Shown here piece after piece: positions 15,685 to 23,510 of a stretch of 64,000 nucleotides of DNA. Numbering within the stretch: position 1 is the first letter of the stretch; each line of letters begins with the position of its first letter. Both the position numbers and the translations under genes were made by a program. The notes below the pieces were generated by a model. The model was not told the origin of the DNA and ran no database searches. It was given only the letters and a program-made list of their open reading frames with translations. The DNA is from VRUE01 sp963717375 (lineage in GTDB: Bacteria; Actinomycetota; Thermoleophilia; Solirubrobacterales; 70-9). Location of the stretch: positions 1,426,001 to 1,490,000 of the forward strand of contig OY970329.1 of NCBI GenBank assembly GCA_963717375.1. The letters are read 5' to 3'.

Positions 15685-16949
15685 TGGCCGAGGTCGTGAT
15701 GCCGAGACTTTCCGACTCGATGGAGGAGGGGACGATCCTGCAGTGGCTCAAGCAGCCCGGGGACGAGATCGCTATCGGCGATGAGCTGGTTGAGATCGAG
15801 ACCGACAAGGCCAACATGGCTTACGAAAGCGATGTGGCGGGGACTCTTTCCGAGATCTTGGTGCAGGAGGGTGAGACGGTTGCGATCGGGACACCGATCG
15901 CACAGGTTGGGGATTCGGGGGAAGCGACCGAGCGCTCGGCTGCGGGTCCTGTCGTGGGGGAGGGGGGGCCTGCGGGCGGGTCAAAACCGTCCTCGACCCC
16001 CCCTCCCCCACGCCACCCACAGACGGAGACGGTCGCTTCGCCCGAGAGCTCAGACGGCAATGGGCGTCCGAAGGCGTCGCCGGTTGCTCGCCGCATGGCC
16101 AAGGAGCAGGGTCTCGACTTGTCGCAGCTTCGAGGGTCCGGGCCTGGGGGACGGATCGTCAAGGCTGATGTTGAAAAGGCCGAGGCTCAGCCAATGGGCG
16201 CTACTGGGCTCGAACCAGTGACCAAGCCCACTTCGGCTGAGAGCCCCGAAACCGCCAAGGGACAGACGACTTACGAAGACCTCTCGAAGTTGCAGTCGAC
16301 GATCTCCCGTCGCATGGCCGAGTCAAAGGCGACCGCGCCTCACTTCTACCTCGAGGCTGAGGTGGATATGAGCCGGCTGGTTGAGGCTCGGGCGCAGATC
16401 AAGGCTGGGGCGAAGGAGGGCGATGTCGTGCCCTCGTTCAACGACATGGTGGTCAAGGCCTGTGCGCTGGCTCTGCGAGAGCACCCGCGGGCCAATGGGG
16501 CTTATCGGGATGGGCGGTTTGAGCTCTACTCGCGGGTCAACGTCGGGGTCGCCGTTGCCGCTCGCGACGCGCTCGTCGTTCCAACGGTCTTCGATGCCGA
16601 CCAGAAGAACCTGCGGCAGATCGCCACCGATTCGCGGGCGCTGGCGCAGCGGGTGCGGGACGGTCAGATCACTCCGCCGGAGCTCTCGGGGGCCACTTTC
16701 ACCGTTTCGAACCTGGGGATGTTCGGGATCGACAGCTTCGCCGCGGTGATCAATCCCCCCCAGGCCGCGATCCTCGCCGTCGGCGCGATCGCGGAGCGCC
16801 CGGTCGTTCGCGACGGCTCGATCGGAACCGCCCACCTGATGCGGGTCAACCTCGCCTGCGACCACCGCATCCTCTACGGCGCCCCCGCCGCGGAATTCCT
16901 CGCCCGCATCCGGGCGCTGCTTGAAGAGCCGCTCGCTCTGGCTCTCTGA
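15684..16949 (+). CDS. pdhC: Dihydrolipoyl acyltransferase E2 of the 2-oxoacid dehydrogenase complex
   Basis: 421-aa E2 core. Domain order: one N-terminal lipoyl domain with the modified lysine 42 in ETDKANM; a Gly/Pro-rich linker; a peripheral-subunit-binding domain around residues 130-162 (SPVARRMAKEQGLDLSQL); a second linker; and the catalytic domain (TISRRMAES to the end). The catalytic motif reads DHRILYG, so His is kept but the Asp of the usual DHRxxDG is Tyr. Both linkers contain palindromic DNA (15953-16012 and 16186-16241). Codon choice in this gene is looser than in pdhA and pdhB. E2 type cannot be fixed from sequence alone. Confidence 0.92.
   Translation: MAEVVMPRLSDSMEEGTILQWLKQPGDEIAIGDELVEIETDKANMAYESDVAGTLSEILVQEGETVAIGTPIAQVGDSGEATERSAAGPVVGEGGPAGGSKPSSTPPPPRHPQTETVASPESSDGNGRPKASPVARRMAKEQGLDLSQLRGSGPGGRIVKADVEKAEAQPMGATGLEPVTKPTSAESPETAKGQTTYEDLSKLQSTISRRMAESKATAPHFYLEAEVDMSRLVEARAQIKAGAKEGDVVPSFNDMVVKACALALREHPRANGAYRDGRFELYSRVNVGVAVAARDALVVPTVFDADQKNLRQIATDSRALAQRVRDGQITPPELSGATFTVSNLGMFGIDSFAAVINPPQAAILAVGAIAERPVVRDGSIGTAHLMRVNLACDHRILYGAPAAEFLARIRALLEEPLALAL
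15953..16012. repeat. Perfect 16-bp inverted repeat inside pdhC linker 1
   Basis: Arms 15953-15968 (CGTGGGGGAGGGGGGG) and 15997-16012 are exact reverse complements, separated by 28 nt. The segment is read in frame and encodes a Gly-rich then Pro-rich piece of the E2 linker (VGEGGPAGG...TPPPPRHP). It may be an inserted palindromic element, a regulatory hairpin within the operon, or chance in a low-complexity linker. Confidence 0.9.
16186..16241. repeat. 56-bp structured hairpin inside pdhC linker 2, T-arm-like core
   Basis: Nested complementary arms: CTCAGCC with GGCTGAG (outer, 7 bp), GGGC with GCCC, and ACTGG with CCAGT (inner, 5 bp). On the minus strand the core is ACTGG-TTCGAGC-CCAGT followed by AGCGCCC and A, which looks exactly like a tRNA T-arm with 3' acceptor strand and discriminator base. 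No full tRNA is present. It is translated in frame between the E3-binding and catalytic domains. Confidence 0.8.
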
Positions 16950-17004
16950 CTCACCCCTAAAGAATCCTTGTCTAGTCAGGGCCGATCTGAGAGGGTTGGC
17001 TCCG

Positions 17005-17763
17005 GTGGCGGATCCAGAGCCGACTGAATCGAAGGCGGCGCAGCTTGTAAGCGCGGCGGTGCAGCCTGCCGCGAACCGAATCGACCTCGCCGGCGTATTC
17101 GGATTGGTCGCACCGCTCGCGGCAACCCTGGGCCTGTTCAAGGCAACTGGATCGATCGGCCGCATCCAGCGCGACGACCCCTATCTGCTCTGGCTTGCGA
17201 TCACCCTTGTGCTGCTGGCCGGGACGATGTTGACGATTGCCAACTTCCTCTCCGGGGAGGGGGAGAGCCCAACGGCAAAACGGTGGCAGAGACGCCTCTT
17301 CTTCGGCACCGCCATCTGCACGGCCGTGGGCTTCGTGATCGCACTCGGCCTCGTCTTCAACAACGCCGGCGACGAGCCGCGGCCGATGATCACCGCCACG
17401 CTCAGCGACGACTACTCCAAGCTCACCGCGCACGTGACCGCCTCCAACCTGAAAACCGATCACCGGCTGGCATTCAAGGTCGACCTTGCCACGGTGAATC
17501 CCAACCTGACCGTCGACGCCGTGCACCCGTTCCTCCCCGATGGCTCGCTCCCCCTCGAGCGCGCCTATATGGGCCCCGACTCCGACGGCAACGTCGACCA
17601 GCAGATCACGATGTCAGTTCCCCCTGGGGGGAGCTACACCAACCTCGTGATCAAGGCGTACACCAGTCCCACCAATCAATCCTGCAGGGAACCAGCCGGG
17701 GAATCAGATGCGGGAACCGCCTGCACCATCCTCTACCTGGATCCTCACCGCGGCGCGAACTGA
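17005..17763 (+). CDS. Hypothetical membrane-anchored protein
   Basis: About 252 aa from a GTG at 17005, preceded by GAGAGGG. The N-terminal part has hydrophobic spans near residues 25-45 (FGLVAPLAATLGLF), then YLLWLAITLVLLAGTMLTI and a third around ICTAVGFVIALGLVF. The C-terminal ~130 residues look like an exported beta-rich domain with cysteines near the end. The frame is open further upstream, but those codons overlap pdhC. It ends 13 bp from the convergent membrane-protein gene. No family recognised; no functional link to pdhC beyond position. Confidence 0.65.
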   Translation: MADPEPTESKAAQLVSAAVQPAANRIDLAGVFGLVAPLAATLGLFKATGSIGRIQRDDPYLLWLAITLVLLAGTMLTIANFLSGEGESPTAKRWQRRLFFGTAICTAVGFVIALGLVFNNAGDEPRPMITATLSDDYSKLTAHVTASNLKTDHRLAFKVDLATVNPNLTVDAVHPFLPDGSLPLERAYMGPDSDGNVDQQITMSVPPGGSYTNLVIKAYTSPTNQSCREPAGESDAGTACTILYLDPHRGAN

Positions 17764-17776
17764 GAGTCCCGCCCCC

Positions 17777-19387
17777 TCAGCAGGTCTTCTTCGCGCCGGT
17801 AGCTGCGTTCCAGGCCCGGCCGACGGAGAAGTCGGCGGAGACTCGGAAGATGCCGGGGTGCGAGGCGTGGGCGACGGTCCAGTCGCCGCGGCGCAGCAGG
17901 CAGCCGGCGCCGCGGGAGATCGACCAGTAGGGGGTGAAGTTGACGCGGACGAGGAAGTCGCCGGGCCGGGTGACGTCGAGGCCGAAGCTCTGGCGTCCCA
18001 CCCAGAGGGTGTGCGCCGCCGCCGCGCCCATCGGGTCGACCAGCGGCTCGGGATCGCGCACGGCGTAGATCCGCCAGTGGGGTGAGCTCCAGCGCAAGTG
18101 GAGGTACGGCGGCGCGCTCAGGATCAGCCGCCGCTCGGCCGCTGAGGAGTAGTCGAGCGGCGCGTCGGGCAGGGCGACGTAGGAGATCGCGTTCTGGCGC
18201 AGCCAGTTGCCGTAGGTGGCGGCCGTCAGCTCACTTTCGTCGTAGAAGATGTCGTCGCGGGTGGTGTCGAGCTGGCGCAGCCAACCGCGGGCCAGCTCGA
18301 ACTGGGAGGCGAGGTAGGCCGACTCCCAGTGGTTGGCGGTGGGCGGCACCTCGACCCGCACGCCCGAGCCGCCGTGGGCGCGCAGCCACTGCGACGGCGG
18401 CTGGAAGTAGCTGCGCGAGGTCGAGGGGTCGCCGACGCTGCGGGCGATCTGGCTGACGCTCGCCGTCACCTGCCAGTAGAGACCGCCGGCCAGGAAGAGG
18501 GCGAGGAACCAGGGTGAGACGCGCGGCCGGCGCGCCAGCACCACCGCGGCCAGCACCGGGCCGCCGAAGAGCGCGCCGAGCCGCACCGCGTTGCCGCCGA
18601 TCGGGTTCGGCGCCAGCCAGATCAGTGCCGAGGCGATCACGTAACCGGCGAGCGCCCAGCGCAGCTGGCGCTCCTCGTCGCGCAACCCGCGCGTCACATA
18701 CAGGGCCGAGCCACACCAGAGCGGGATCGCGACGAACGAGGAGAAGGCGAAGGGGAACTGGCCGGGCTCAGGGAAGGCAATGTTGGGGACGGCGATCAGG
18801 CCGAGGGCGATCGCGGCGACCCAGAGCGCGACGCGGTTGAAGGGGCGGCCGCGCTCGAACGCGCCGACGAGCACCACCCCGGCGAGGAAGACGGCGGCGA
18901 CCGGGCTCGACAGCGCGCAGAGGCCGGCCGCGAGCAGCGCCAGCTTCGAGCGTCCCAACTGCAGGCAACGCAGCGAGGCGAGGCCGGTGGCGACCCCGAG
19001 GGCGAAGGTGAGCTGGCCGTCGGCGAGCAGGGTGACGACGCCGGCGCCGAACCAGAGCGTCGCCCAGCGGGCGGCCTCGCCCCAGCGGTCGCGGACGAGG
19101 CGGTCGAAGAGGTAGGAGGAGGCGAGGACCGAGAGCACGCCGACGACGTGCACGCCGAGCAGCGAGGCGAGCGGCGGGAAGAGGAAGCTGTAGGTGAGCG
19201 TGTAGTGGCCTCCGTACCAGCTGCCGTTCCAGATCGCGAGGCCGGCGTGCTGGAAGAGCTCGGCGCGGAAAACCTGGGCTGCGAGGTCGCCGACCTGCGG
19301 GTTCCAGGCCAGCATCGCAGCGGCGAGCAGGGCGCTGAGGGCGACGGCCGGAAGCCAGTCTGGTCGGAGAGCCTTGGACTGGACCAT
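17777..19387 (-). CDS. Polytopic membrane protein, possibly GT-C-like glycosyltransferase
   Basis: 536 aa from the ATG at 19387; the frame is open further upstream, but that part is antisense to lipB. Roughly ten hydrophobic spans occupy residues ~10-370, followed by a ~160-residue exported C-terminal domain. The first loop (VGDLAAQVFRAELFQHAG, then WNGSWYGGHYTLTYSFLFP) resembles the acidic extracytoplasmic loop 1 of GT-C-fold lipid-linked sugar transferases, but I cannot name a family. It is divergent from lipB, only 45 bp apart, and convergent with the preceding gene. Function is tentative. Confidence 0.65.
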   Translation of the reverse strand: MVQSKALRPDWLPAVALSALLAAAMLAWNPQVGDLAAQVFRAELFQHAGLAIWNGSWYGGHYTLTYSFLFPPLASLLGVHVVGVLSVLASSYLFDRLVRDRWGEAARWATLWFGAGVVTLLADGQLTFALGVATGLASLRCLQLGRSKLALLAAGLCALSSPVAAVFLAGVVLVGAFERGRPFNRVALWVAAIALGLIAVPNIAFPEPGQFPFAFSSFVAIPLWCGSALYVTRGLRDEERQLRWALAGYVIASALIWLAPNPIGGNAVRLGALFGGPVLAAVVLARRPRVSPWFLALFLAGGLYWQVTASVSQIARSVGDPSTSRSYFQPPSQWLRAHGGSGVRVEVPPTANHWESAYLASQFELARGWLRQLDTTRDDIFYDESELTAATYGNWLRQNAISYVALPDAPLDYSSAAERRLILSAPPYLHLRWSSPHWRIYAVRDPEPLVDPMGAAAAHTLWVGRQSFGLDVTRPGDFLVRVNFTPYWSISRGAGCLLRRGDWTVAHASHPGIFRVSADFSVGRAWNAATGAKKTC

Positions 19388-19432
19388 GGGTCGGCGCCAA
19401 GCATAAAGCGGCGCCGTGCAACGATTTCGTGG

Positions 19433-20167
19433 ATGAGCGCTGAACTCCTTGTGATTCGCTGCGGCCTTGTCCCCTACGACGAGGCCGTCGTCGCCCAGCG
19501 CTGGCTGTGCGACGCGCGCCAGGACGGGTCGATCCCCGACGCGCTGCTGCTGCTCGAGCACCCGCCCGTCTACACGCGCGGACGCCGCTCCAACCCGGAG
19601 GAGCTGCCGATGGCGACCGAGTGGTACGGCCTGCAGGGGATCGAGGTGCGCGACACCGACCGCGGCGGCCAGGTCACCTACCACGGGCCCGGGCAGCTGG
19701 TCGCCTACCCGATCGTCGACCTCGCCCCTTACAACGACGACGTCCACGAGTACGTGCGGCGACTGGAGCAGGTCGCGATCCGCTCGCTGGGCGAATACGA
19801 GGTCGAGGCGGGGACGATCGAGGGCCTGACCGGGGTCTGGACCGAGGGCGAGCGTCCCGGCAGCGGAGCAGGATCGCTGGAGGCGCGCAAGATCGGCTCG
19901 ATCGGGGTCCACGTCAGCCGCGGGATCACCACGCATGGGCTGGCGATCAACGTCAACAACGACCTCAAACCGTTCGAGTGGATCGTCCCCTGCGGGATCG
20001 AGGGCTGCCAGGTGACCTCACTCAGCCGCGAGACGGGCGAGGAGCAGAGCCTGGACGCCTTCGCCACCGCCGTCGCCGACAACTTCACCGACGTCTACGA
20101 GCGGGTGCCGGTGGCGACCTCCCCGGACGCCCTGGGACTCGACAACGCTAGGCTCGGCGTCGCATGA
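19433..20167 (+). CDS. lipB: Lipoyl(octanoyl) transferase
   Basis: Transfers octanoyl from acyl carrier protein to lipoyl domains. Conserved stretches: LLLEHPPVYTRGRR, RGGQVTYHGPGQLVAYPI, and the catalytic pair, lysine in ARKIGSIGVHV and cysteine in VPCGIEGC. 244 aa from the ATG at 19433, a normal length; the frame extending upstream overlaps the divergent gene. lipA follows with a 4-bp overlap. With the adjacent lpdA and pdhABC genes this supplies the cofactor for the complex. Confidence 0.95.
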   Translation: MSAELLVIRCGLVPYDEAVVAQRWLCDARQDGSIPDALLLLEHPPVYTRGRRSNPEELPMATEWYGLQGIEVRDTDRGGQVTYHGPGQLVAYPIVDLAPYNDDVHEYVRRLEQVAIRSLGEYEVEAGTIEGLTGVWTEGERPGSGAGSLEARKIGSIGVHVSRGITTHGLAINVNNDLKPFEWIVPCGIEGCQVTSLSRETGEEQSLDAFATAVADNFTDVYERVPVATSPDALGLDNARLGVA

Positions 20168-21135
20168 GTGAGACCACTGAAGCAGCGGCCGAGCGCGTCC
20201 ACGTCACCCGCTCCCGCGCCAAGCCGGGCGGGACCGCGGCGGAGACCGGCGACACCGTCCCCTTTCGCCGCGCCCGCAAGCCGCCCTGGCTGAAGGTGCC
20301 GGCGCCGGGCGGGCCGACCTACCGGCGGCTGAAGTCGATGATCGGCTCCGACAACCTGCACACCGTCTGCGAGGAGGCCAACTGCCCCAACGTCGGCGAG
20401 TGCTGGGAGCGCGGCACGGCGACCTTCATGATCCTCGGCGACGTCTGCACCCGCCGCTGCGGCTTCTGCAACGTGAAGACGGGAGTGCCGAGCTGGAACG
20501 ACCCTCTGGAGCCGCTGCGCGTCGCCAACCAGGTAAAGAAGATGGGACTGCGGCACGCGGTCGTCACCTCGGTCGATCGCGACGACCTGCCCGACTACGG
20601 GGCGAGCGCCTTCGTCGGCGTGATCCGCTCGATCCGGATGCAGGCGCCCGGCTGCAAGGTCGAGATCCTCACGCCCGACTTCCGCGGCCAGGAGATGCCG
20701 CTGGCGAAGGTGATCCACGAGCGGCCCGACGTCTTCAACCACAACGTCGAGACGGTGCCGCGCCTGTACCCGGTGGCGCGGCGCGGCTCGAAATTCCTGC
20801 GCTCGGCCCGGGTGCTGAAGATGGCGAAGGAAATGGGCGGCGCCGACGTCGTCACCAAGTCCGGGCTGATGGTCGGCCTGGGCGAGTCCTTCGAGGAGAT
20901 GGTCGAGACCTTCGGCCTGCTGCGCGAGCACCGCGTCCAGGTGCTGACCGTGGGCCAGTACCTGCGGCCGACCGAAAACCACCTGCCGGTGGTGCGCTAC
21001 TGGCACCCGGAGGAGTTCGAGGCGCTGGAGAAGGCCGCCTACGAGCTCGGCTTCGAGTCGGTTGCGTCAGGGCCGCTGGTGCGATCCAGCTACCACGCGG
21101 ACCAGAACCTGCCCGAGCGCGCGCTCGCCGGCTAG
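20164..21135 (+). CDS. lipA: Lipoyl synthase (radical SAM)
   Basis: Inserts two sulfurs into protein-bound octanoyl chains. It has two iron-sulfur motifs: the auxiliary-cluster cysteines in CEEANCPNVGEC and the radical-SAM CTRRCGFC. The C-terminal RSSYHAD holds the serine ligand of the auxiliary cluster. 323 aa, typical. The ATG overlaps the lipB stop by 4 bp. Its stop directly abuts the convergent PqqD-like gene. Confidence 0.96.
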   Translation: MSETTEAAAERVHVTRSRAKPGGTAAETGDTVPFRRARKPPWLKVPAPGGPTYRRLKSMIGSDNLHTVCEEANCPNVGECWERGTATFMILGDVCTRRCGFCNVKTGVPSWNDPLEPLRVANQVKKMGLRHAVVTSVDRDDLPDYGASAFVGVIRSIRMQAPGCKVEILTPDFRGQEMPLAKVIHERPDVFNHNVETVPRLYPVARRGSKFLRSARVLKMAKEMGGADVVTKSGLMVGLGESFEEMVETFGLLREHRVQVLTVGQYLRPTENHLPVVRYWHPEEFEALEKAAYELGFESVASGPLVRSSYHADQNLPERALAG

Positions 21136-21426
21136 CTAAGAGGCGGCGAGCAGCTCGCGCCGGGTCATCTCGCGGGCGAAGGCGACGACGTCATCGAGGG
21201 CGCGACCCTCGTCGATCTCAAAGCGCTCGGCAAGACCGCGCGCCAGCTGTCCCACAGGACGAGGCTGCTCGAGCTGCTCCCAGATCCAGGCACCGGTCGA
21301 GTTGAGCCGCAGGGCGATGCCAGCGTCGGTGTCGAGCAGCACCGTCTCCCCCGGTACGTCGCCGTAGACGGCACGCTCCGTGCGCCTCAGCGTCGTCTCA
21401 GCCTCTATCTGCGTCGTTGACTTCAC
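21136..21426 (-). CDS. PqqD-like RiPP-recognition protein
   Basis: 96 aa with the features of the PqqD family (RiPP recognition element, a small winged-helix fold that binds leader peptides): a TERAVYGDVPGETVLLDTDA beta-hairpin region, ALRLNSTGAWIWEQL, then VGQLARGLAERFEID and a C-terminal helix. PqqD proteins deliver precursor peptides to modifying enzymes. No modifying enzyme is adjacent; lipA next door is a normal lipoyl synthase in the opposite orientation. It is divergent from a 32-codon peptide gene 100 bp away, its most likely partner. Confidence 0.8.
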   Translation of the reverse strand: MKSTTQIEAETTLRRTERAVYGDVPGETVLLDTDAGIALRLNSTGAWIWEQLEQPRPVGQLARGLAERFEIDEGRALDDVVAFAREMTRRELLAAS

Positions 21427-21526
21427 GCTCCATACCCTATGACCGCGCGGGCGCCCCGTATGGGTTCGAGGTTAAGCCGAGCTAGACTCAACCCCAGGGT
21501 TAGTACAAACGGGGGAATGGGGAGAT

Positions 21527-21625
21527 ATGAGCGAGCAGCAGCCCGAGTCCTACGAGGCGCCGACCGTCGAGGAGATCGAGCTCGACGGGGAGTCGATTGC
21601 TATCGCCTCGGAGGTCAGTAGCTAG
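21527..21625 (+). CDS. Candidate RiPP precursor peptide (32 aa)
   Basis: Short ORF, ATG at 21527, with purine-rich GGGGAG immediately upstream. The peptide begins MSEQQPESYEAPTVEEIELD and ends GESIAIASEVSS. The segment YEAPTVEEI resembles the Tyr-x-x-Pro-x leader motif recognised by PqqD-like proteins in lasso-type RiPP systems, and the Gly after the acidic leader is a plausible leader/core boundary. It is divergent from the PqqD-like gene. Nothing proves expression or modification, and no cyclase or protease gene is in the window. Confidence 0.5.
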   Translation: MSEQQPESYEAPTVEEIELDGESIAIASEVSS

Positions 21626-21725
21626 ACGTCCAGGGATCGAAGAGCCCGAGCCGCTCGCCTGGCTCGTCACAGTTTCGTTGCACTCACGTCTTGAGTCGTG
21701 ACATTTCTCGACGTAGCGTCGGCTC

Positions 21726-21848
21726 ATGGCTGGATCTGGACCAGAGCCAGCGCTCAACCTGAAGGGACGGGGAGATCTCGCCGAGCTGATGGTCGCGACC
21801 GACCTCATGCGGCGAGGCCACAAGATCGCGATCCCGTATGGCGTAGAA
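21726..21848 (+). pseudogene. 5' fragment of a PD-(D/E)XK endonuclease-like gene
   Basis: The frame from ATG 21726 encodes NLKGRGDLAELMVATDLMRR followed by GHKIAIPYG. This matches the N-terminus of small PD-(D/E)XK nucleases related to intron endonucleases and resolvase-like enzymes, which start with KGxxAE...DLxxRGYxVxxPxG. After PYGVE the frame becomes unrelated and runs antisense into the next gene, so the catalytic half is missing. Probably the relic of a mobile-element gene. Confidence 0.5.
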
Positions 21849-21880
21849 CTTGTCCTTCGGGACAAGAAACACGGCACCCA

Positions 21881-22465
21881 TCACCGAATGGGGTTCTCTG
21901 AGACCAGCCCATCCCGCAGGGCGATCTTGATGACATGCGCCGAATAGAGCAGAAGCTGGGTGGCTCTAACGAGGACATTGATGAACAGCCAGCGCGACAG
22001 CGGCACATTCGACAATGCCGCTAGTTTGCGGGCCTTTTCCCGATCCTCGTGGAAGTAATAGCCGTTGATCCAGAGGTCGAGTACACGCTCGGGCTGTAGG
22101 GCTTGACCATTGACCAGAAACGCGATGTCCCCGCGGGTCATGGACTCCTTCCACTGCTGTCGCGCCTGCGTCAAGTATTGGACGAGGTCCTCCCCCGTGA
22201 TGTGGCGATAGGCGACCCCGAAGACCCAGTTCATGAAGACCGGCTCCCCCTCCATCGTGAACTTGCGGAAGTCCAGTAGATACGACCGGAGATTTTCCTC
22301 GTCTGGCTGGTGGTAGTTCATTGCCACCGGCTGATTCAGCTCCCCTTTGATCTGAAGAGATGACCGCAGTTCCTCGTCTTCGATGATCTTCCGGGTTTGC
22401 AGTTGATCAGCGAGGTGGACGAAGCGACGGAGGGTCTCAGTCGAAGGCTCTCGGGGGGCAGCCAT
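21881..22465 (-). CDS. Hypothetical protein
   Basis: 194 aa, soluble, mostly helical and rich in charged residues. It has no signal peptide, membrane span or motif I recognise. Landmarks: LRRFVHLADQLQTRKII near the start, AMNYHQPDEENLRSYLLDFRKF and RHITGEDLVQYLTQARQQW in the middle. Its 3' end overlaps the disrupted nuclease fragment region on the other strand. It lies in the accessory region downstream of the coiled-coil membrane protein gene, in the same orientation. Confidence 0.6.
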   Translation of the reverse strand: MAAPREPSTETLRRFVHLADQLQTRKIIEDEELRSSLQIKGELNQPVAMNYHQPDEENLRSYLLDFRKFTMEGEPVFMNWVFGVAYRHITGEDLVQYLTQARQQWKESMTRGDIAFLVNGQALQPERVLDLWINGYYFHEDREKARKLAALSNVPLSRWLFINVLVRATQLLLYSAHVIKIALRDGLVSENPIR

Positions 22466-22507
22466 GTGTTGACGGTAGCGGCTGGCTAATACCGAAATTG
22501 CACGGCT

Positions 22508-23074
22508 CTAGTTGAGCAGGACGATCGCGGCGCCGGCGACCTGAAAGGCGATGCCGAGCGCCAGGAGCATGCCCTCGGCGGTGCGCTCGGCCAGGGTGCG
22601 CCGGGCCTCCTCTTTGATCCTCTGATCGATCTCGTCGACGCGCTCCGCAGAGAGGCGATCGAGCTCGGCCAACTCTGCTCGAAGATCTCTTGCCTGCTTT
22701 TCGATCGCCCGCTCGTGCTCGTTCCATTTCTCGCGTAGTTCATCGAGCCGTTCGCCAACTTCGAGGAAGTTCCGAGGCCGCATTCCGGTTTCCAGCCTCA
22801 AGCTTCCCGAGGCGGTCCCGCTTGACCTTAGGTTCCCGAGAGCCGCATCGGTGTAGACGGTTTCCCGCTTCGACCACGGCCAGCGTCTGCGAACGAAGTC
22901 CTTCAATCTGCGCCAGCGAGTGAGCAACCGCTCCAGGGTAGAGCGGGCCTTCGCTGAGATCCGTCCTGGCATTCCAACGGCGATCAAGATCGCCACCACG
23001 GCGATCACCTCTGCCACGAGGCCCACGAGGGTGAGCAGGGCGCCGAGATGTTCCGGTGACATGATGACGATCAT
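22508..23074 (-). CDS. Hypothetical membrane protein with coiled coil
   Basis: 188 aa. An N-terminal hydrophobic span (LLTLVGLVAEVIAVVAILIAVG) is followed by a basic stretch (TRWRRLKDFVRRRW), a long charged heptad-like region (residues ~105-165, ERLDELREKWNEHERAIEKQ and similar) and a C-terminal hydrophobic span (GMLLALGIAFQVAGAAIVLL). This predicts a hairpin topology with a coiled coil between two anchors. An alternative start lies four codons downstream. No family recognised; accessory-region context. Confidence 0.6.
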   Translation of the reverse strand: MIVIMSPEHLGALLTLVGLVAEVIAVVAILIAVGMPGRISAKARSTLERLLTRWRRLKDFVRRRWPWSKRETVYTDAALGNLRSSGTASGSLRLETGMRPRNFLEVGERLDELREKWNEHERAIEKQARDLRAELAELDRLSAERVDEIDQRIKEEARRTLAERTAEGMLLALGIAFQVAGAAIVLLN

Positions 23075-23133
23075 GGTGCCCGTCCCGGCCGCTATCGCGC
23101 GGTCGTAGGAAGAGACGGGAGCGCGAGCGCGCG

Positions 23134-23151
23134 GAGTCGATATGTCGACTC
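23134..23151. promoter_or_regulatory. Palindrome GAGTCGA-TATG-TCGACTC (possible operator)
   Basis: Perfect 7-bp inverted repeat with a 4-nt spacer, in the 99-bp region between the divergent genes ending their 5' sides at 23074 and 23174. Its position suits an operator, but no regulator is adjacent and no promoter boxes are convincing. Confidence 0.4.
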
Positions 23152-23173
23152 GACAGCGCTACGCTGATCGATC

Positions 23174-23365
23174 ATGAATCCTCAACGTCAGCCAGATCCC
23201 ATCGCCCGCTGGGTATCGCACGTAATCGTTGCGCTCGGAGTCGGGTATTTCGTTGGCAGGCGAACTGGGCTGGCTGGCTTCGTGGTCAGTGCCGTTGTGA
23301 GTTCCGCCGCTCATGAGTACTTTGATGCGCCGGTCGCCCAGCTTCTTTCTGACGCTGGCGCTTAA
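23174..23365 (+). CDS. Small hypothetical membrane protein
   Basis: 63 aa from ATG. A hydrophobic stretch covers residues ~12-45, interrupted by GRRTGL, so one or two spans (HVIVALGVGYFVG and LAGFVVSAVVSSAA). No motif is recognised. The antisense frame over the same bases reads less like protein. No clear ribosome site. It sits just before the recombinase remnant. Confidence 0.4.
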   Translation: MNPQRQPDPIARWVSHVIVALGVGYFVGRRTGLAGFVVSAVVSSAAHEYFDAPVAQLLSDAGA

Positions 23366-23510
23366 GCACGGACCGGGAATTTTAAAGCCCGCGCGCCAAA
23401 CCTCGAAAGATCGAGCACCGAGGGGGACCGTAAACCGCGATCCCCACGCATCTCCGGCAATCGGCTCGCATCGTCGCCGGGTCAACTGAATAAGCGCCCC
23501 GGAGGAGACA

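Noticed and set aside
19388..19936. N-terminal extension of the membrane protein gene to 19936
   Set aside because: Those codons are antisense to conserved lipB sequence, and the hydrophobic N-terminus begins right after the ATG at 19387.
20164..21426. lipA as the radical SAM maturase of the PqqD/peptide pair
   Set aside because: The protein has all lipoyl synthase cluster motifs and is coupled to lipB; convergence with the PqqD gene is positional.
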